A stretch of DNA of 64,000 bases, taken from NCBI RefSeq assembly GCF_000577615.1, contig NZ_CBXX010000003.1, positions 218,364 through 282,363 on the forward strand, read 5' to 3'. This document shows, in pieces, positions 53,937 through 64,000 of this stretch; the stretch's first letter is position 1, and every line of letters starts with the position of its first letter. The notes beneath the pieces were generated by a model, which worked only from the letters and a program-made list of their open reading frames with translations, did no database searches and was not told the DNA's origin. Origin of the DNA: Herbaspirillum sp. RV1423. GTDB lineage: Bacteria > Pseudomonadota > Gammaproteobacteria > Burkholderiales > Burkholderiaceae_D. The translations under genes were made by a program, and so were the position numbers.

Positions 53937-55325
53937 TTACTTCGGACCGGTCATTTCTTCCGGCCTGATCCACTGAGCGAACTGCTCTTCGGTCACGTAG
54001 CCGAGCGCCAACGCGGCCTGCTTCAGCGTGGTGCCGTCATGGTGCGCCTGTTTGGCGATCTTCGCGGCCTTGTCGTAGCCGATGTGCGGTGCCAGCGCGG
54101 TGACCAGCATCAGCGAGCGTTCCATCAGGTCGGCAATGCGGTCGCGATTGGCGGCGATGCCCCGGGCGCAATGATCGTCGAAACTGTCCATGCCGTCTGC
54201 CAGCAGGCGCACGCTTTGCAGGAAGTTGTGGATAATCAACGGCTTGAATACGTTCAGCTCGAAATTACCCGATGCGCCGCCGATGTTGATCGCGACATCG
54301 TTGCCGAACACCTGCGCGCACAGCATGGTGAGCGCTTCGCACTGGGTCGGATTGACTTTGCCCGGCATGATGGAACTGCCCGGTTCGTTTTCCGGAATGG
54401 TAATTTCGCCGAGGCCGGAACGCGGACCGGAAGCCAGCCAGCGCACGTCGTTGGCGATTTTCATCAAGGCGGCCGCCAGCGTTTTCAGCGCACCATGCGC
54501 CGACACCAGCGCATCATGGCTGGCCAGCGCGGCAAACTTGTTGGGCGCGGTCTTGAATGGGAAACCGTAATGCTTCTCCAGTTCTGCTGCGACGCGCGCG
54601 CCGAACTCGGGATGGGCATTGAGGCCGGTGCCGACCGCAGTGCCGCCCGCAGCGAGCTCGCTGACGGCGTTGAGCGTGGAAATGATGGCCATCTCGGCAT
54701 GCGTCAGTTGTGCGACGTAGCCGGAAAATTCCTGGCCCAGCGTCAGCGGTGTCGCATCCTGCAAATGGGTGCGGCCGATCTTGACGATATCACTGAACTC
54801 GTCGGACTTTTCCTCCAACGTGGCGCGCAGCTTGTGCAGCTTGGGAATCAGGTGTGTGGCCACCGCCAGGCATGCCGCCACATGCATCGCAGTCGGAAAA
54901 ATATCGTTGGAAGACTGGCTTTGATTGACGTCGTCGTTGGGGTGAATCTTGCGCTCTTCGCCGCGCACGCCGCCCAGCAATTCCGAGGCGCGGTTGGCCA
55001 GCACTTCGTTCATGTTCATGTTGCTTTGCGTGCCGGAACCGGTCTGCCAGACCGACAGCGGGAATTCCTGCGGATGTTTGCCTGCGATCACTTCGTCGGC
55101 GGCAGCGATGATGCCTTCGGCCTTTTTGGCGTCGAGCTTGCCGAGGTCGCGATTGGCCGTTGCACAAGCGCGCTTGACCGCGGCCAGCGCCACGACGAGT
55201 TCGGCGGGCATGCGTTCGGTGGAAATATGGAAATGGTGCAGCGAGCGTTGCGTCTGCGCGCCCCACAGCCTGTCGTCGGGTACTTCGATCGGACCGAAGG
55301 TGTCACGCTCAATTCGATGTTTCAT
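53937..55325 (-). CDS. fumC: Class II fumarate hydratase
   Basis: A 462-residue enzyme converting fumarate to L-malate in the citric acid cycle, iron-independent. The superfamily signature [13 protein letters not shown] is intact, as are [31 protein letters not shown] and [17 protein letters not shown]. The length matches E. coli FumC (467). ATG 55325 with GGAG upstream gives [15 protein letters not shown]; a longer frame to 55457 is not family-like. The neighbour set is that of the chromosome. Confidence 0.95.
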   Translation of the reverse strand: MKHRIERDTFGPIEVPDDRLWGAQTQRSLHHFHISTERMPAELVVALAAVKRACATANRDLGKLDAKKAEGIIAAADEVIAGKHPQEFPLSVWQTGSGTQSNMNMNEVLANRASELLGGVRGEERKIHPNDDVNQSQSSNDIFPTAMHVAACLAVATHLIPKLHKLRATLEEKSDEFSDIVKIGRTHLQDATPLTLGQEFSGYVAQLTHAEMAIISTLNAVSELAAGGTAVGTGLNAHPEFGARVAAELEKHYGFPFKTAPNKFAALASHDALVSAHGALKTLAAALMKIANDVRWLASGPRSGLGEITIPENEPGSSIMPGKVNPTQCEALTMLCAQVFGNDVAINIGGASGNFELNVFKPLIIHNFLQSVRLLADGMDSFDDHCARGIAANRDRIADLMERSLMLVTALAPHIGYDKAAKIAKQAHHDGTTLKQAALALGYVTEEQFAQWIRPEEMTGPK

Positions 55326-55471
55326 GATGCTTTTCTCCGCAAGAATTTGGTTCGAAGGAATCGCTACATCCCGTACGGCTCTGGCGCACAATGCTGGCTT
55401 GAGCGATATGAGACAACTGGAACGCATTGCACCAGTGGCCGTATGCATGGCGACCACTGGTGCAATGCGTT

Positions 55472-55816
55472 CTACGGCTTGCGGGAACCCGGTTCCGGCA
55501 GCAGGCAGGCGTCGATCACCTGCAAGTTGTTGTCTTTAGCGAAATTCAGGACGAAATGGTAAGCCAGCGGATCGAGAGCGCGCAGCGCCTCGTTGACAAC
55601 GACCGAACGGACGCCGTTGATCATGGTCGGCAAAACGTAAGGGGAATATTTGAGATGAGCGTTGCGGCCGCCAGAGCCTTCAGGGCGGAAACAGGACATG
55701 ACGCCACAGAGTCGTTCGGCCCAGTCGCTGGGTCGGAACTGCTTCCCATCCTGGGTCAGCCCCATGATGATGAATTCTTGTGCCGGCGCGTTGGTGGTAT
55801 TGATGGGATCAGCCAT
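55472..55816 (-). CDS. DUF3579 family protein
   Basis: A 114-residue protein with the DUF3579 core [31 protein letters not shown]. The family is largely restricted to Betaproteobacteria; function unknown. Start 55816 (MADPINTTN) is chosen by family pattern; its ribosome site is weak and a GTG 12 codons upstream is possible. It lies between fumC and the CobD-like gene. Confidence 0.82.
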   Translation of the reverse strand: MADPINTTNAPAQEFIIMGLTQDGKQFRPSDWAERLCGVMSCFRPEGSGGRNAHLKYSPYVLPTMINGVRSVVVNEALRALDPLAYHFVLNFAKDNNLQVIDACLLPEPGSRKP

Positions 55817-55986
55817 GCGTGCAATTCGTTCTCTAGCGCTTGCCACATAAATAGCTTCCGACCTCTTGGGAAGGGAGCCGTCGAAACCCAAGTATTATAT
55901 CTTATAGAAGACTTCAGATACACCACTATCTCAACTACGGGATGCTCGCAAGAAAGTTGTCTTTTGACAAGACATGCCCGTCCGTA

Positions 55987-56943
55987 TTATCCCAGCCAGA
56001 CTGCGACCGACAGCAGTAGCAGCAGAAACATCCACAGCAGCATTGCACGCCAGACGAGGCCGACCGTGCTCTGCAAGGTGCGCGGAGATGGCGCATCACC
56101 AGGAAATCCGTCCGATGCTTCCAGCGTCGAATCGACGGTCGCCGCATCAATCGGCAACACTCCCGAGGCGGACTCCGCCGGCGTTCCGAAACGCACGCCC
56201 ATTGCGCCGCCGCCAGCCGACAGAATGATGCCGACGGCTTCGTCCGTCCAGCGATCGGCAAAGTTGCGCCAGGCATAGATGGCGTCCTCGAAATTGCCCA
56301 CCACGGCAAAGGCCGCAGCGGTAAACCGCGCAGGAATCCAGTCGATCCAGTAAAACGCGCGTTCGGCAAAGCGGCCGAAGACTTCCTGCTTCATATGATC
56401 CGGTTCGTTCCAGGCGCGCGCAAGATATTCGGAAACGCGATACATGACGGCGCAAGCCGGGCCGACCGGCATGAGGAACCAGAAAAATACGCCGAATACA
56501 TGGCGATGAGTGGTCACCAGAGCCTTTTCGGCGGCGATGCGCGAAATCTCGGTAACGTCCATGTCGGACGTATCCTGCTTGATCCATTCGGCCAGCAAAG
56601 CGCGCGCCGCGACTTCGTCGCCAGTGTTCAGTGCCAGTTGGATCGAGGTGAAATAGTGGCTGTAGTGGCGAAAACCCAGCGTCATATAGACGATCAGGAC
56701 ATTCCAGGCCAGCGCCGCCAACGGACTGATGCGCAGGCAAATCCAGTAAATCAGGCCGGCGGGAACAGTCAGCGCCGCCACCATGACAAACCATCCCAGA
56801 CGTCCATGATGCGCATGACCGGCATTGAACCAGTTCTCGATCCGGGCCGCGAAGGACTTGATCCAGGCATATATCGGATTGTCCGCACGCAGCGGCTTCA
56901 ATTGTTCGATCAGGAGCGCAAAGAGTATGGAAAGAAATGTCAT
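55987..56943 (-). CDS. CobD/CbiB-family membrane protein
   Basis: A 318-residue inner-membrane protein with four or more hydrophobic helices (MTFLSILFALLIEQLKPL, GWFVMVAALTVPAGLIYWICL, VFFWFLMPVGPACAVMYRV, WRAMLLWMFLLLLLSVAVWLG). Segments such as FAERAFYWIDWIPARFTAAAFAVVGNFEDAIYAWR match the CobD/CbiB family, which makes adenosylcobinamide phosphate. This short betaproteobacterial branch stands apart from cobalamin genes, so the exact activity is open. AAGGCGG lies before ATG 56943. Confidence 0.8.
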   Translation of the reverse strand: MTFLSILFALLIEQLKPLRADNPIYAWIKSFAARIENWFNAGHAHHGRLGWFVMVAALTVPAGLIYWICLRISPLAALAWNVLIVYMTLGFRHYSHYFTSIQLALNTGDEVAARALLAEWIKQDTSDMDVTEISRIAAEKALVTTHRHVFGVFFWFLMPVGPACAVMYRVSEYLARAWNEPDHMKQEVFGRFAERAFYWIDWIPARFTAAAFAVVGNFEDAIYAWRNFADRWTDEAVGIILSAGGGAMGVRFGTPAESASGVLPIDAATVDSTLEASDGFPGDAPSPRTLQSTVGLVWRAMLLWMFLLLLLSVAVWLG

Positions 56944-57124
56944 CAAGCCGCCTTTTGGTGGAGTCTTATTTGTGAGCTTTGCCGCCAAGCGAATATGAGT
57001 TCGCAAAAACCTTCGCGGAAACACGTAAATGATACAACGACGGCCAGTGTTCCTGACGCTTTATGTTGTCGTGGGGCGATATTTTCCCTATGAAGCAGCG
57101 CCAAGGCTGCTGCCGGATTCCCGC

Positions 57125-57790
57125 TCAGCTACGCAGGAAATGAAACAGGTTGCGCAGCATGCCCGCCGTTGCGCCCCAGATGAAGAAACGCTGGTAAGGC
57201 ATGGTATAGAACGTGCGGCGGCCGAGATCGTTGGGCAATTCGATGGTGCGGCGCTGATGGTTCATTCCGTCCATCAGGAAAGCCAGCGGCACCTCAAAAA
57301 TTTCCGCCACTTCACGAGGATCCGGCACCACCTCGAACGGCGGTCGTACCAGGCCGGCCACAGGCGTGACGCGATAGCCGGTGCCGGTGAAATACTCCGG
57401 CAGCGAACCGATGACTTCAATATGGCCACGCGCCAGGCCGATCTCTTCTTCAGTTTCGCGCAGTGCGGTGTCAACCGGGGAAACGTCGCTCAGTTCGGTG
57501 CGCCCACCCGGAAAACTGATCTGGCCCGCATGATCCTTGAGATCGGCGGTGCGCTGGGTGAACAGCAGCGTCGGCCCCTCGTCCCGGACAATGATGGGCA
57601 TCAGCACCGCGGCCGGCCGTGGTGCTCCGGTGACCTGGCGCACGCGTTGCTCGTCATTGATTTCAGGCGACCACGGACGGGACTCCGCAAAGCGGCGGCG
57701 CAGCCAGTCCGCATGCATGCGCTCGGCATCCAGCCTCGCTTCGCCGGCGATGGACTCAATCGGGAGAGTGAGAGGATCAAAATTTGCCAA
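57125..57790 (-). CDS. Nudix hydrolase, CoA pyrophosphatase type
   Basis: A 221-residue hydrolase. The Nudix box reads GGRTELSDVSPVDTALRETEEEIGL, starting near residue 95, preceded by LKDHAGQISFP, the UPF0035/CoA-specific signature. It probably cleaves CoA or its derivatives to 3',5'-ADP and phosphopantetheine. It lies after the rplS terminator with its own start near 57790. Confidence 0.88.
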   Translation of the reverse strand: MANFDPLTLPIESIAGEARLDAERMHADWLRRRFAESRPWSPEINDEQRVRQVTGAPRPAAVLMPIIVRDEGPTLLFTQRTADLKDHAGQISFPGGRTELSDVSPVDTALRETEEEIGLARGHIEVIGSLPEYFTGTGYRVTPVAGLVRPPFEVVPDPREVAEIFEVPLAFLMDGMNHQRRTIELPNDLGRRTFYTMPYQRFFIWGATAGMLRNLFHFLRS

Positions 57791-57814
57791 GACAGCATCC
57801 TAAAAGGTAAATAC

Positions 57815-57844
57815 AAAAAGGGGCGTCGAAAGACGCCCCTTTTT
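57815..57844 (-). terminator. Strong terminator after rplS
   Basis: A 13-bp perfect stem AAAAAGGGGCGTC/GACGCCCCTTTTT with a GAAA tetraloop. It ends the rpsP-rimM-trmD-rplS operon and is symmetrical, so it could act from both sides. Confidence 0.92.
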
Positions 57845-57875
57845 GTGCATGCATATATCGCAGATGACGCGAAGA

Positions 57876-58259
57876 TTACGCTTCAGCCTTGGCAGCGCCA
57901 CGACGGTTAGGCAACTTCTCTTTGATACGTGCCGACTTGCCGGAACGCTCACGCAGATAGTACAGCTTGGCGCGACGGACATCGCCGCGACGCTTGACTT
58001 CGATCGAAGCGATCAGTGGCGAGTACAACTGGAATGTACGCTCAACGCCTTCGCCGGAAGAAATCTTGCGGACGATGAAGTTGGAATTCAGACCGCGGTT
58101 GCGGCGCGAGATCACGACGCCTTCGTAAGCCTGGGCGCGCTTGCGCGTACCTTCGACCACGTTGACGCTGACGATGACTGTATCGCCTGGCCCGAAGTCA
58201 GGGATATTCTTTGCGAGACGGGTAATCTCTTCTTGCTCTAATTGCTGGATCAGATCCAT
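57876..58259 (-). CDS. rplS: 50S ribosomal protein L19
   Basis: A 127-residue ribosomal protein with the L19 pattern [35 protein letters not shown] and [33 protein letters not shown]19 sits at the 30S-50S interface. It is the last gene of the rpsP operon. Confidence 0.97.
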   Translation of the reverse strand: MDLIQQLEQEEITRLAKNIPDFGPGDTVIVSVNVVEGTRKRAQAYEGVVISRRNRGLNSNFIVRKISSGEGVERTFQLYSPLIASIEVKRRGDVRRAKLYYLRERSGKSARIKEKLPNRRGAAKAEA

Positions 58260-58391
58260 TTTATTGCTCCGAAAACCATCTTGCCGGCGCTGCAGCATCG
58301 ACCTAAGGTCGACAAGCCCGGTAGAGGATGGGGTTTATCAACGGACGCCGCCTTCGGTTGTCTTCCGGCATTGCCCGCACTTTTGCTGCAT

Positions 58392-59141
58392 CTACTCCAA
58401 ACTGCTTAAAAACTTTTCATCGGCCTTGCTCAGCAGGCCATCCTGACGCGCTTTGGCGATCAGGTCGGGGCGCTTCCTTGCGGTCGCTTCAAGCGCCCGC
58501 TCGCGCCGCCACTTCTCAATCTCTGCGTGGTGCCCGCCCAGCAAGACCGGCGGCACCGGAACGCCTTCATATTCTTCCGGACGCGTGTAATGCGGGCAAT
58601 CCAGCAAACCGTTCACAAAACTGTCTTCGACAGCAGAACTGCCATCGTTCAGCACACCCGGCAATTGTCGAATCACTGCATCCATCAACGCCATCGCCGG
58701 CAACTCGCCGCCGGACAGGACGAAATCGCCGAGGCTGATTTCCTCATCCACATGGCTGTCCAGCAAACGCTGGTCGATCGCTTCATAGCGGCCGCACAAC
58801 AACACCACGCCGGGGTCTCGCACAAATTGCATGACTCGCCGATGCGTCAGCGGCTTGCCTTGCGGCGACAGATACACGACTCGCGGCGCCGGCAAATCCA
58901 GATCAAGCTGCCGCTGCTTCGCCGCCGTCAGCGCCTGCTGCAACGGTTTGGCCAGCATCACCATGCCCGGTCCGCCGCCATAAGGCCGGTCATCGACCGT
59001 GCGATGATTGTCGGTCGTGAAATCGCGTGGATTCCACAAAGACAAACCCCACTTCTTTTGCTCGAACGCACGGCGGGTTACGCCGGACTGCGTCAAAGCT
59101 GCAAACATTTCGGGAAAAAGCGTGACGACATCAAATTGCAT
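58392..59141 (-). CDS. trmD: tRNA (guanine-N1-)-methyltransferase
   Basis: A 249-residue SPOUT-class enzyme that methylates G37 of tRNA from S-adenosylmethionine. The trefoil-knot SAM site is visible ([53 protein letters not shown]), with the catalytic Asp in YTRPEEYEG surroundings. Starts [13 protein letters not shown]. It follows rimM in the standard operon. Confidence 0.97.
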   Translation of the reverse strand: MQFDVVTLFPEMFAALTQSGVTRRAFEQKKWGLSLWNPRDFTTDNHRTVDDRPYGGGPGMVMLAKPLQQALTAAKQRQLDLDLPAPRVVYLSPQGKPLTHRRVMQFVRDPGVVLLCGRYEAIDQRLLDSHVDEEISLGDFVLSGGELPAMALMDAVIRQLPGVLNDGSSAVEDSFVNGLLDCPHYTRPEEYEGVPVPPVLLGGHHAEIEKWRRERALEATARKRPDLIAKARQDGLLSKADEKFLSSLE

Positions 59142-59176
59142 TCGACACCCTTTCCAATACCGCCAACGCTGCCGGC

Positions 59177-59740
59177 TTAATAGTCCAGTCCCCAGTCGAC
59201 CACAATCTTTTTCTCCGCCATGGCGACGGACTTGACGAACTGGTCAACAAAAGGAATCAGGATTTCTGCAGCAGCCTTGCTGTCGGCGGTCTCCGTCTGA
59301 GCGCCCGCAGTCGCGACTCGCAGGATCGGGTGCGCCCCGTTATCCATCAAATCGCTGACCTCGCCCAGGGATTCACCCTGCATGTTTTCAACCGTCAGGC
59401 CGATCAGATCGACCCAATAAAATTCGTCGTCGGACAAAGCAGGAAAGTGACTACGCGCGATCTGCACCACGGCGCCCTTGAGCGCTTCGGCGGCATCGCG
59501 GCCTGCCACCCCCATCAGCTTCGCCACCACATCACCGCTGTGGTGCTTGGCCTGCATCATCTCGACATCACGCAATTCCGGCTTGTCCAGCCACCAGGTT
59601 TTTGCGCCCAGCAGTGCATCCGCATCTGCCGAATAAGGTTTGACTCGCACCCATCCCTGAATACCATAAGCACCGGAGATATAACCTACCGTCACCAGAT
59701 CCTGGGGAACTGCGACGCCTGATTGTGCTGTGCGTGACAA
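59177..59740 (-). CDS. rimM: 16S rRNA processing protein RimM
   Basis: A 187-residue ribosome maturation factor for the 30S head. The N-terminal part has [22 protein letters not shown], and the PRC-barrel C-terminal part has [34 protein letters not shown] and [24 protein letters not shown]. Between rpsP and trmD as usual. Confidence 0.96.
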   Translation of the reverse strand: MSRTAQSGVAVPQDLVTVGYISGAYGIQGWVRVKPYSADADALLGAKTWWLDKPELRDVEMMQAKHHSGDVVAKLMGVAGRDAAEALKGAVVQIARSHFPALSDDEFYWVDLIGLTVENMQGESLGEVSDLMDNGAHPILRVATAGAQTETADSKAAAEILIPFVDQFVKSVAMAEKKIVVDWGLDY

Positions 59741-59788
59741 ACCTGCCTTACCAATTCGCTTGCAAAACTAGGCAAAAAGCGGCTGCAA

Positions 59789-60043
59789 TCAAGCAGCAGC
59801 GCTCTTACCGGCTTCGCTGACCAGACGAGCAACGGTCGGCGACAGTTGTGCGCCAACGCCTTGCCAGTGAGCCAGACGGTCTTGAGCGATACGGAAGGAT
59901 TCTTCCTTACCGGAAGCAACCGGATTGTAGAAACCCAGACGCTCGATAAAGCGACCGTCGCGGCGATTGCGCGAATCAGTTGCAACGATGTTGAAGAACG
60001 GGCGCTTCTTGGCGCCTCCACGAGCTAAACGAATAACGACCAT
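59789..60043 (-). CDS. rpsP: 30S ribosomal protein S16
   Basis: An 84-residue ribosomal protein starting [20 protein letters not shown] with [17 protein letters not shown]. It is the first gene of the operon. GGAACC lies six bases before the ATG at 60043. Confidence 0.97.
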   Translation of the reverse strand: MVVIRLARGGAKKRPFFNIVATDSRNRRDGRFIERLGFYNPVASGKEESFRIAQDRLAHWQGVGAQLSPTVARLVSEAGKSAAA

Positions 60044-60334
60044 AATGGTTCCAAAAAGTGTTCGAACACGGAAAAGCTGGTGATTATAGCCGAAATACCG
60101 ACCACACAGCAAGATGAATACGGGAAAGCGCCCTGCCTGTCTGGATGAGCCGACACAGGCCTTTACGCCGTCCCGCCCATTTTTACTCCTTTTTCTGACA
60201 CAGCCCCGCAAAACCTTGCTCGGGGCGCATCGTCCAACAGCTATACTAGGCGCAGTTTTTTTACAACACTACGCTGCCTTCCGCTCGCCGGCTTGCCCTC
60301 TCCATTGCATCCTTGCCATCAAAGAATTAGCTTC

Positions 60335-60751
60335 ATGACAATTCCGCACAAGAATAAAACCCTCTCAACGTTCCTGGCAGCCGTTTTGGGCGGCATCGGC
60401 ATACACCGGTTCTATTTATACGGCCGCAAGGACCTGTTCGGCTGGCTGCACGCAGCCTGCCTGCCGGTATCGGCGCTGGCCATGCTGATTTTCAGCAACT
60501 TCCAGCCCTTATTCATGGCAATGCCGTTTGTCCTGTCGGTATTGTGCGGCTTTCTCGAAGCGCTCGTCATCGGCCTGACGCCTGATGAAAAATGGGATGC
60601 CGGACACAATCCCGCATCCGGCAAAAAATCCGAATCGCATTGGATTCTGGCGCTGATTCTGGTCTTGACGCTCGGCATCGGCGCGATGTCGGTGATCGCC
60701 CTACTCGCGCGCAGTTTCGACTTGCTGTTTACCGGCGGCGCTTACGGCTGA
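60335..60751 (+). CDS. TM2-domain membrane protein
   Basis: A 138-residue protein with the TM2 pattern: KNKTLSTFLAAVLGGIGIHRFYLYGRKDLFGWLH, then two or three more helices. The GIHRFYLY box replaces the usual G-x-H-x-F/Y-Y motif. It is divergent from rpsP by 290 bp. Function of TM2 proteins in bacteria is unknown. Confidence 0.8.
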   Translation: MTIPHKNKTLSTFLAAVLGGIGIHRFYLYGRKDLFGWLHAACLPVSALAMLIFSNFQPLFMAMPFVLSVLCGFLEALVIGLTPDEKWDAGHNPASGKKSESHWILALILVLTLGIGAMSVIALLARSFDLLFTGGAYG

Positions 60752-60759
60752 CCCGGAAG

Positions 60760-60801
60760 CGCTGCCTGACTTGCCGGAATGCTCCGGCAAGTCAGGCAGC
60801 G
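60760..60801. terminator. Long hairpin between convergent TM2 and acyl-CoA dehydrogenase genes
   Basis: A perfect 19-bp stem (arms 60760-60778 and 60783-60801, core TGCCTGACTTGCCGG) with a 4-base loop. No T run on either side. Placed between convergent stops, it is probably a bidirectional transcript end. Confidence 0.6.
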
Positions 60802-60810
60802 AAGACGACG

Positions 60811-62613
60811 TCAGAATTGCTCGTCGCTCAACGCCAGCACGCCGGCGCTGCCCTCGACGATAGCCGCGCGCAACGACGTTGCCTGCGTCAGCACATGATC
60901 GGCATAGAATCGCGCGGTCCCGATTTTCGCCTTGTAGAACTGCGCATCGCCCTCGCCGGCCTTCAGCTTGTCGACCGCCGCCAGCGCAGCACGCCCCATT
61001 TGCCAGCCGCCCAGGACAATGCCCGCCAGCTTCAGATACGGCACGCTGCCTGAGAACACGCCCTTGATATCAGTCTTGATGTTGGCGACCACGTAGTTGA
61101 TCACATCTTCCAGTGCACTCGCGCCATCGGCCAGACGCTTGCGGATGGCCTGCAAATCGCTGCCATATTCGCCGGAACCAGCCGCAGCCAGCGCCGCTTC
61201 GGTCTTACGAACCTGGCCGATGATGCCTTTGGCGACAGCGCCGCCGTCGCGCGAGGTTTTACGACCGACCAGATCGTTGGCCTGAATCGCCGTGGTGCCT
61301 TCATAAATCGCCAGGATGCGCGCGTCGCGGTAATACTGCGCGGCGCCGGTTTCCTCGATGAAACCCATGCCGCCATGCACCTGCACGCCGGTCGAAGTGA
61401 CGTCGATGGACAATTCCGTCGACCAGCCCTTGACGATGGGCACCAGGTATTCGTAGAAAGCCTGATTCGTCTTGCGCGTGGTCTCGTCAGGATGGTGATG
61501 GCCGGCATCGGATGCCGCCGCCGCAACGTAGGCCAGCGCACGCGCCGCCTCGACTTGCGCGCGCATCGACATCAGCATGCGCCGCACGTCCGGTTGGTGA
61601 ATGATCGTCACCGCGCTTGCCGATCCGGCGAGGTCGCGCGACTGCACGCGCTCCTTGGCGTAAGCCGCCGCTTTTTGATAAGCGCGCTCGGCCACGCTGA
61701 TGCCCTGGATGCCGACCGCAAAGCGCGCCGCGTTCATCATGATGAACATGTACTCAAGGCCGCGATTCTCTTCGCCGACCAGCATGCCGACCGCGCCACC
61801 GTGATCGCCGAACTGCAACACCGCCGTCGGACTGGCCTTAATGCCCAGCTTGTGTTCGATGGACACGCAATGCACATCGTTGCGCTCGCCCAGAGAACCG
61901 TCCGGCTTGACCAGGAATTTCGGCACGATGAACAGCGAAATGCCTTTGACGCCTTCCGGTGCATTCGGCGTGCGCGCCAGCACCAGATGGACGATGTTCT
62001 CGGCCATGTCATGCTCGCCATAGGTGATAAATATCTTGGTGCCCGACAGCTTGTAGCTGCCGTCGTCCTGCGGCACGGCGCGTGTGCGCACCAGCGCCAG
62101 GTCCGAACCGGCCTGCGGCTCGGTCAGGTTCATCGTGCCGGTCCATTTGCCGGAGATGAAGTTGGACAGATAGGTATTTTTTTGCTCGTCGGTACCGGCC
62201 GTCATCAGTGCTTCGATGGTGCCGTCCGTCAGCAACGGGCACAAGGCGAACGAGAGGTTCGCGGAATTGAGCATTTCGATGCAAGGCGTCGCCACCAGCT
62301 TGGGCAAGCCCTGGCCGCCGAACTCGACCGGATGCTGCACGCCCTGCCAGCCAGCCTCGCCGAATTGCTTGAAAGCTTCCTTGAAGCCCTTGCTGGTCGT
62401 GACCTTGCCGTCGCTCCAGAAACTCGGCTCCTTGTCGGCGGAATGATTAAGCGGCGCCACCACTTCTCCGCAGAATTTGGCCTTCTCTTCCAGAATGGCT
62501 TCCACGGTTTCCGGCGTTGCGTCTTCGCAGTTGGGCAACGCGTTGACTTCCGACAATCCCGCCAGTTCGTTCATCACGAACAGCATATCCTTCAATGGTG
62601 CGACGTAACTCAT
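60811..62613 (-). CDS. Acyl-CoA dehydrogenase with C-terminal extension
   Basis: A 600-residue FAD enzyme of the long, AidB-like/AcdA class that oxidises acyl-CoA at the alpha-beta bond. Motifs include the FAD/acyl site LTEPQAGSDLALVRTRA, FITYGEHDMAENIVHLVLAR and HKLGIKASPTAVLQFGD, and GGMGFIEETGAAQYYRDARILAIYEGTTAIQANDL near the catalytic region. The last 130 residues are the usual C-terminal domain. ATG 62613 has GGAG upstream. Electrons would go to the EtfAB flavoprotein next door. Confidence 0.92.
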   Translation of the reverse strand: MSYVAPLKDMLFVMNELAGLSEVNALPNCEDATPETVEAILEEKAKFCGEVVAPLNHSADKEPSFWSDGKVTTSKGFKEAFKQFGEAGWQGVQHPVEFGGQGLPKLVATPCIEMLNSANLSFALCPLLTDGTIEALMTAGTDEQKNTYLSNFISGKWTGTMNLTEPQAGSDLALVRTRAVPQDDGSYKLSGTKIFITYGEHDMAENIVHLVLARTPNAPEGVKGISLFIVPKFLVKPDGSLGERNDVHCVSIEHKLGIKASPTAVLQFGDHGGAVGMLVGEENRGLEYMFIMMNAARFAVGIQGISVAERAYQKAAAYAKERVQSRDLAGSASAVTIIHQPDVRRMLMSMRAQVEAARALAYVAAAASDAGHHHPDETTRKTNQAFYEYLVPIVKGWSTELSIDVTSTGVQVHGGMGFIEETGAAQYYRDARILAIYEGTTAIQANDLVGRKTSRDGGAVAKGIIGQVRKTEAALAAAGSGEYGSDLQAIRKRLADGASALEDVINYVVANIKTDIKGVFSGSVPYLKLAGIVLGGWQMGRAALAAVDKLKAGEGDAQFYKAKIGTARFYADHVLTQATSLRAAIVEGSAGVLALSDEQF

Positions 62614-62740
62614 CTCCGACTCCTGATCCCTTGTTTCCTGTTTGACGCAATCTGCTGTTGCGCTGCTTCCGCATTGTTTGCCACTACAGCCGCTAAAAAA
62701 TCGGCCCTGTCGTCTAACAAGGCCGTTTCGACATTGCTGA

Positions 62741-63682
62741 TTAACCCAGTTGCTTGACCAGCTCCGGCACGATCTCAAACAAATCGCCGACGATGCCGTA
62801 ATCAGCCACGGAGAAGATCGGCGCTTCCTCGTCCTTGTTGATCGCCACGATCACCTTGGAATCCTTCATCCCGGCCAGATGCTGGATCGCACCGGAAATA
62901 CCGATGGCGATATACAACTGCGGCGCGACGATCTTGCCGGTCTGTCCCACCTGCCAGTCGTTGGGCACATAACCCGCATCCACCGCAGCCCGCGAGGCGC
63001 CCATGGCGGCGTTGAGCTTGTCGGCCAGCGGTTCCAGGATCTTGAAGCTCTCCGACGAACCCATGCCGCGCCCGCCCGAGACGATGATCTTGGCCGCCGT
63101 CAACTCCGGACGATCCGACTTGGCCACTTCGCGCGAGACGAAGCTGGACTTGCCGGAGTCGGCCACGGCAGCCAGCGGTTCCACGGTCGCGCCGCCGCCG
63201 CCGGCGGCCGCATCGAAACCGGTGGTGCGCACCGTGATGACCTTGATGCCGTCCGTCGATTGCACCGTGGCGATGGCGTTGCCGGCGTAGATCGGACGCT
63301 CGAAGGTGTCCGGGCTGTCGACCCTGGTGATTTCCGAAATCTGCGCCACGTCCAGCCTGGCGGCCACGCGCGGCAGGATGTTCTTGCCGTAGGCGGTGGC
63401 GGGGGCAAGGATGTGACTGTAGTCCTTGGCGATGGCCAGGGCTTGTTCGGCAACGTTCTCGGCCAGTCCGTCGGCGAATTGCGGCGCGTCGGCCAGCAGG
63501 ACCTTGGTCACGCCGGCAATCTGCGCGGCGGCATCGGCGGCCGCTTTGGCGTTGTGGCCGGCGATCAGGATGTGGACCTCGCCGCCGGCCTGTTGTTGCG
63601 TTTGTACTGCGGCGGTGACGGTGTTCAATGTGCTGCCCTTCAAGCTGACATTGTCGTGTTCTGCAATGACAAGTGCGGTCAT
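62741..63682 (-). CDS. etfA: Electron transfer flavoprotein subunit alpha
   Basis: A 313-residue FAD-binding subunit. The C-terminal FAD domain shows [89 protein letters not shown], read here as a set of short motifs. It moves electrons from acyl-CoA dehydrogenase to the quinone pool. It is 12 bases after etfB. Confidence 0.96.
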   Translation of the reverse strand: MTALVIAEHDNVSLKGSTLNTVTAAVQTQQQAGGEVHILIAGHNAKAAADAAAQIAGVTKVLLADAPQFADGLAENVAEQALAIAKDYSHILAPATAYGKNILPRVAARLDVAQISEITRVDSPDTFERPIYAGNAIATVQSTDGIKVITVRTTGFDAAAGGGGATVEPLAAVADSGKSSFVSREVAKSDRPELTAAKIIVSGGRGMGSSESFKILEPLADKLNAAMGASRAAVDAGYVPNDWQVGQTGKIVAPQLYIAIGISGAIQHLAGMKDSKVIVAINKDEEAPIFSVADYGIVGDLFEIVPELVKQLG

Positions 63683-63694
63683 GTTGTCTCTTCC

Positions 63695-64000
<306 letters not shown>

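Noticed and set aside
54039..55562. 507-codon plus-strand frame opposite fumC
   Set aside because: Antisense of a conserved housekeeping gene, with no recognisable domain.

Overview
The window is high-GC DNA from a betaproteobacterium, most likely of the family Oxalobacteraceae (Herbaspirillum/Collimonas-like). I infer this from the rpsP-rimM-trmD-rplS, Nudix, CobD-like, DUF3579 and fumC order and from protein character, not from a search. Two chromosomal blocks flank a roughly 48 kb integrative and conjugative element (ICE) of the Tn4371 family. No rRNA, tRNA or CRISPR array was seen.

Left chromosome (1-4591): the 5' end of an RND-type membrane fusion protein, a CpxP/Spy-like periplasmic protein divergent from an OmpR-type response regulator and its sensor kinase, and trpS.

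ICE (about 4592-52689, bounded by a 9-bp AATAAAAAA repeat). From left to right: DUF2274, trbI-G-F-L-J-E-D-C-B, a ribbon-helix-helix gene and traG (mating channel and coupling protein); eexN and a LysR regulator; a composite mercury region (17.4-28.2 kb); a broken KfrA-like coiled-coil gene; traI relaxase with a candidate oriT; traF, DUF2840, small parB, parA, iterons and repA; the regulator/accessory block (HTH, DUF2285, DUF2958, XRE, DUF736, ParB, DUF932, radC); a seven-gene defence-type operon; and the tyrosine integrase.

Mercury region: merT-P-C-A-B-D-E-urf2 lies downstream of a MerR-type promoter that has lost its own merR. A DUF302 gene has a second such promoter. A third, next to the only intact merR, reads into a 31-aa membrane peptide, two patatin-like phospholipases and a divergent MerB-like protein. 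A Tn21-type terminal inverted repeat closes the region beyond merR. Three mer promoters therefore appear to answer to one MerR.

Defence cargo (43.0-51.2 kb): AbiEi-type regulator, AbiEii nucleotidyltransferase, two uncharacterised proteins, an SMC/Rad50-like ATPase, a large protein with a C-terminal PD-(D/E)XK nuclease motif, and a TIGR02391-type protein with an R-X4-H HEPN motif. Most genes overlap by 4 to 7 bases, so it looks like one translationally coupled unit. The promoter is covered by inverted repeats of TCGGACA, and the same core forms a hairpin at the operon's end. This is the best candidate for an undescribed system here.

Right chromosome (52690-64000): a glycine-zipper lipoprotein, a Pro/Tyr-rich exported protein, fumC, DUF3579, a CobD/CbiB-family protein, a CoA-pyrophosphatase-type Nudix hydrolase, rplS-trmD-rimM-rpsP, a TM2 protein, an acyl-CoA dehydrogenase, etfA and partial etfB.
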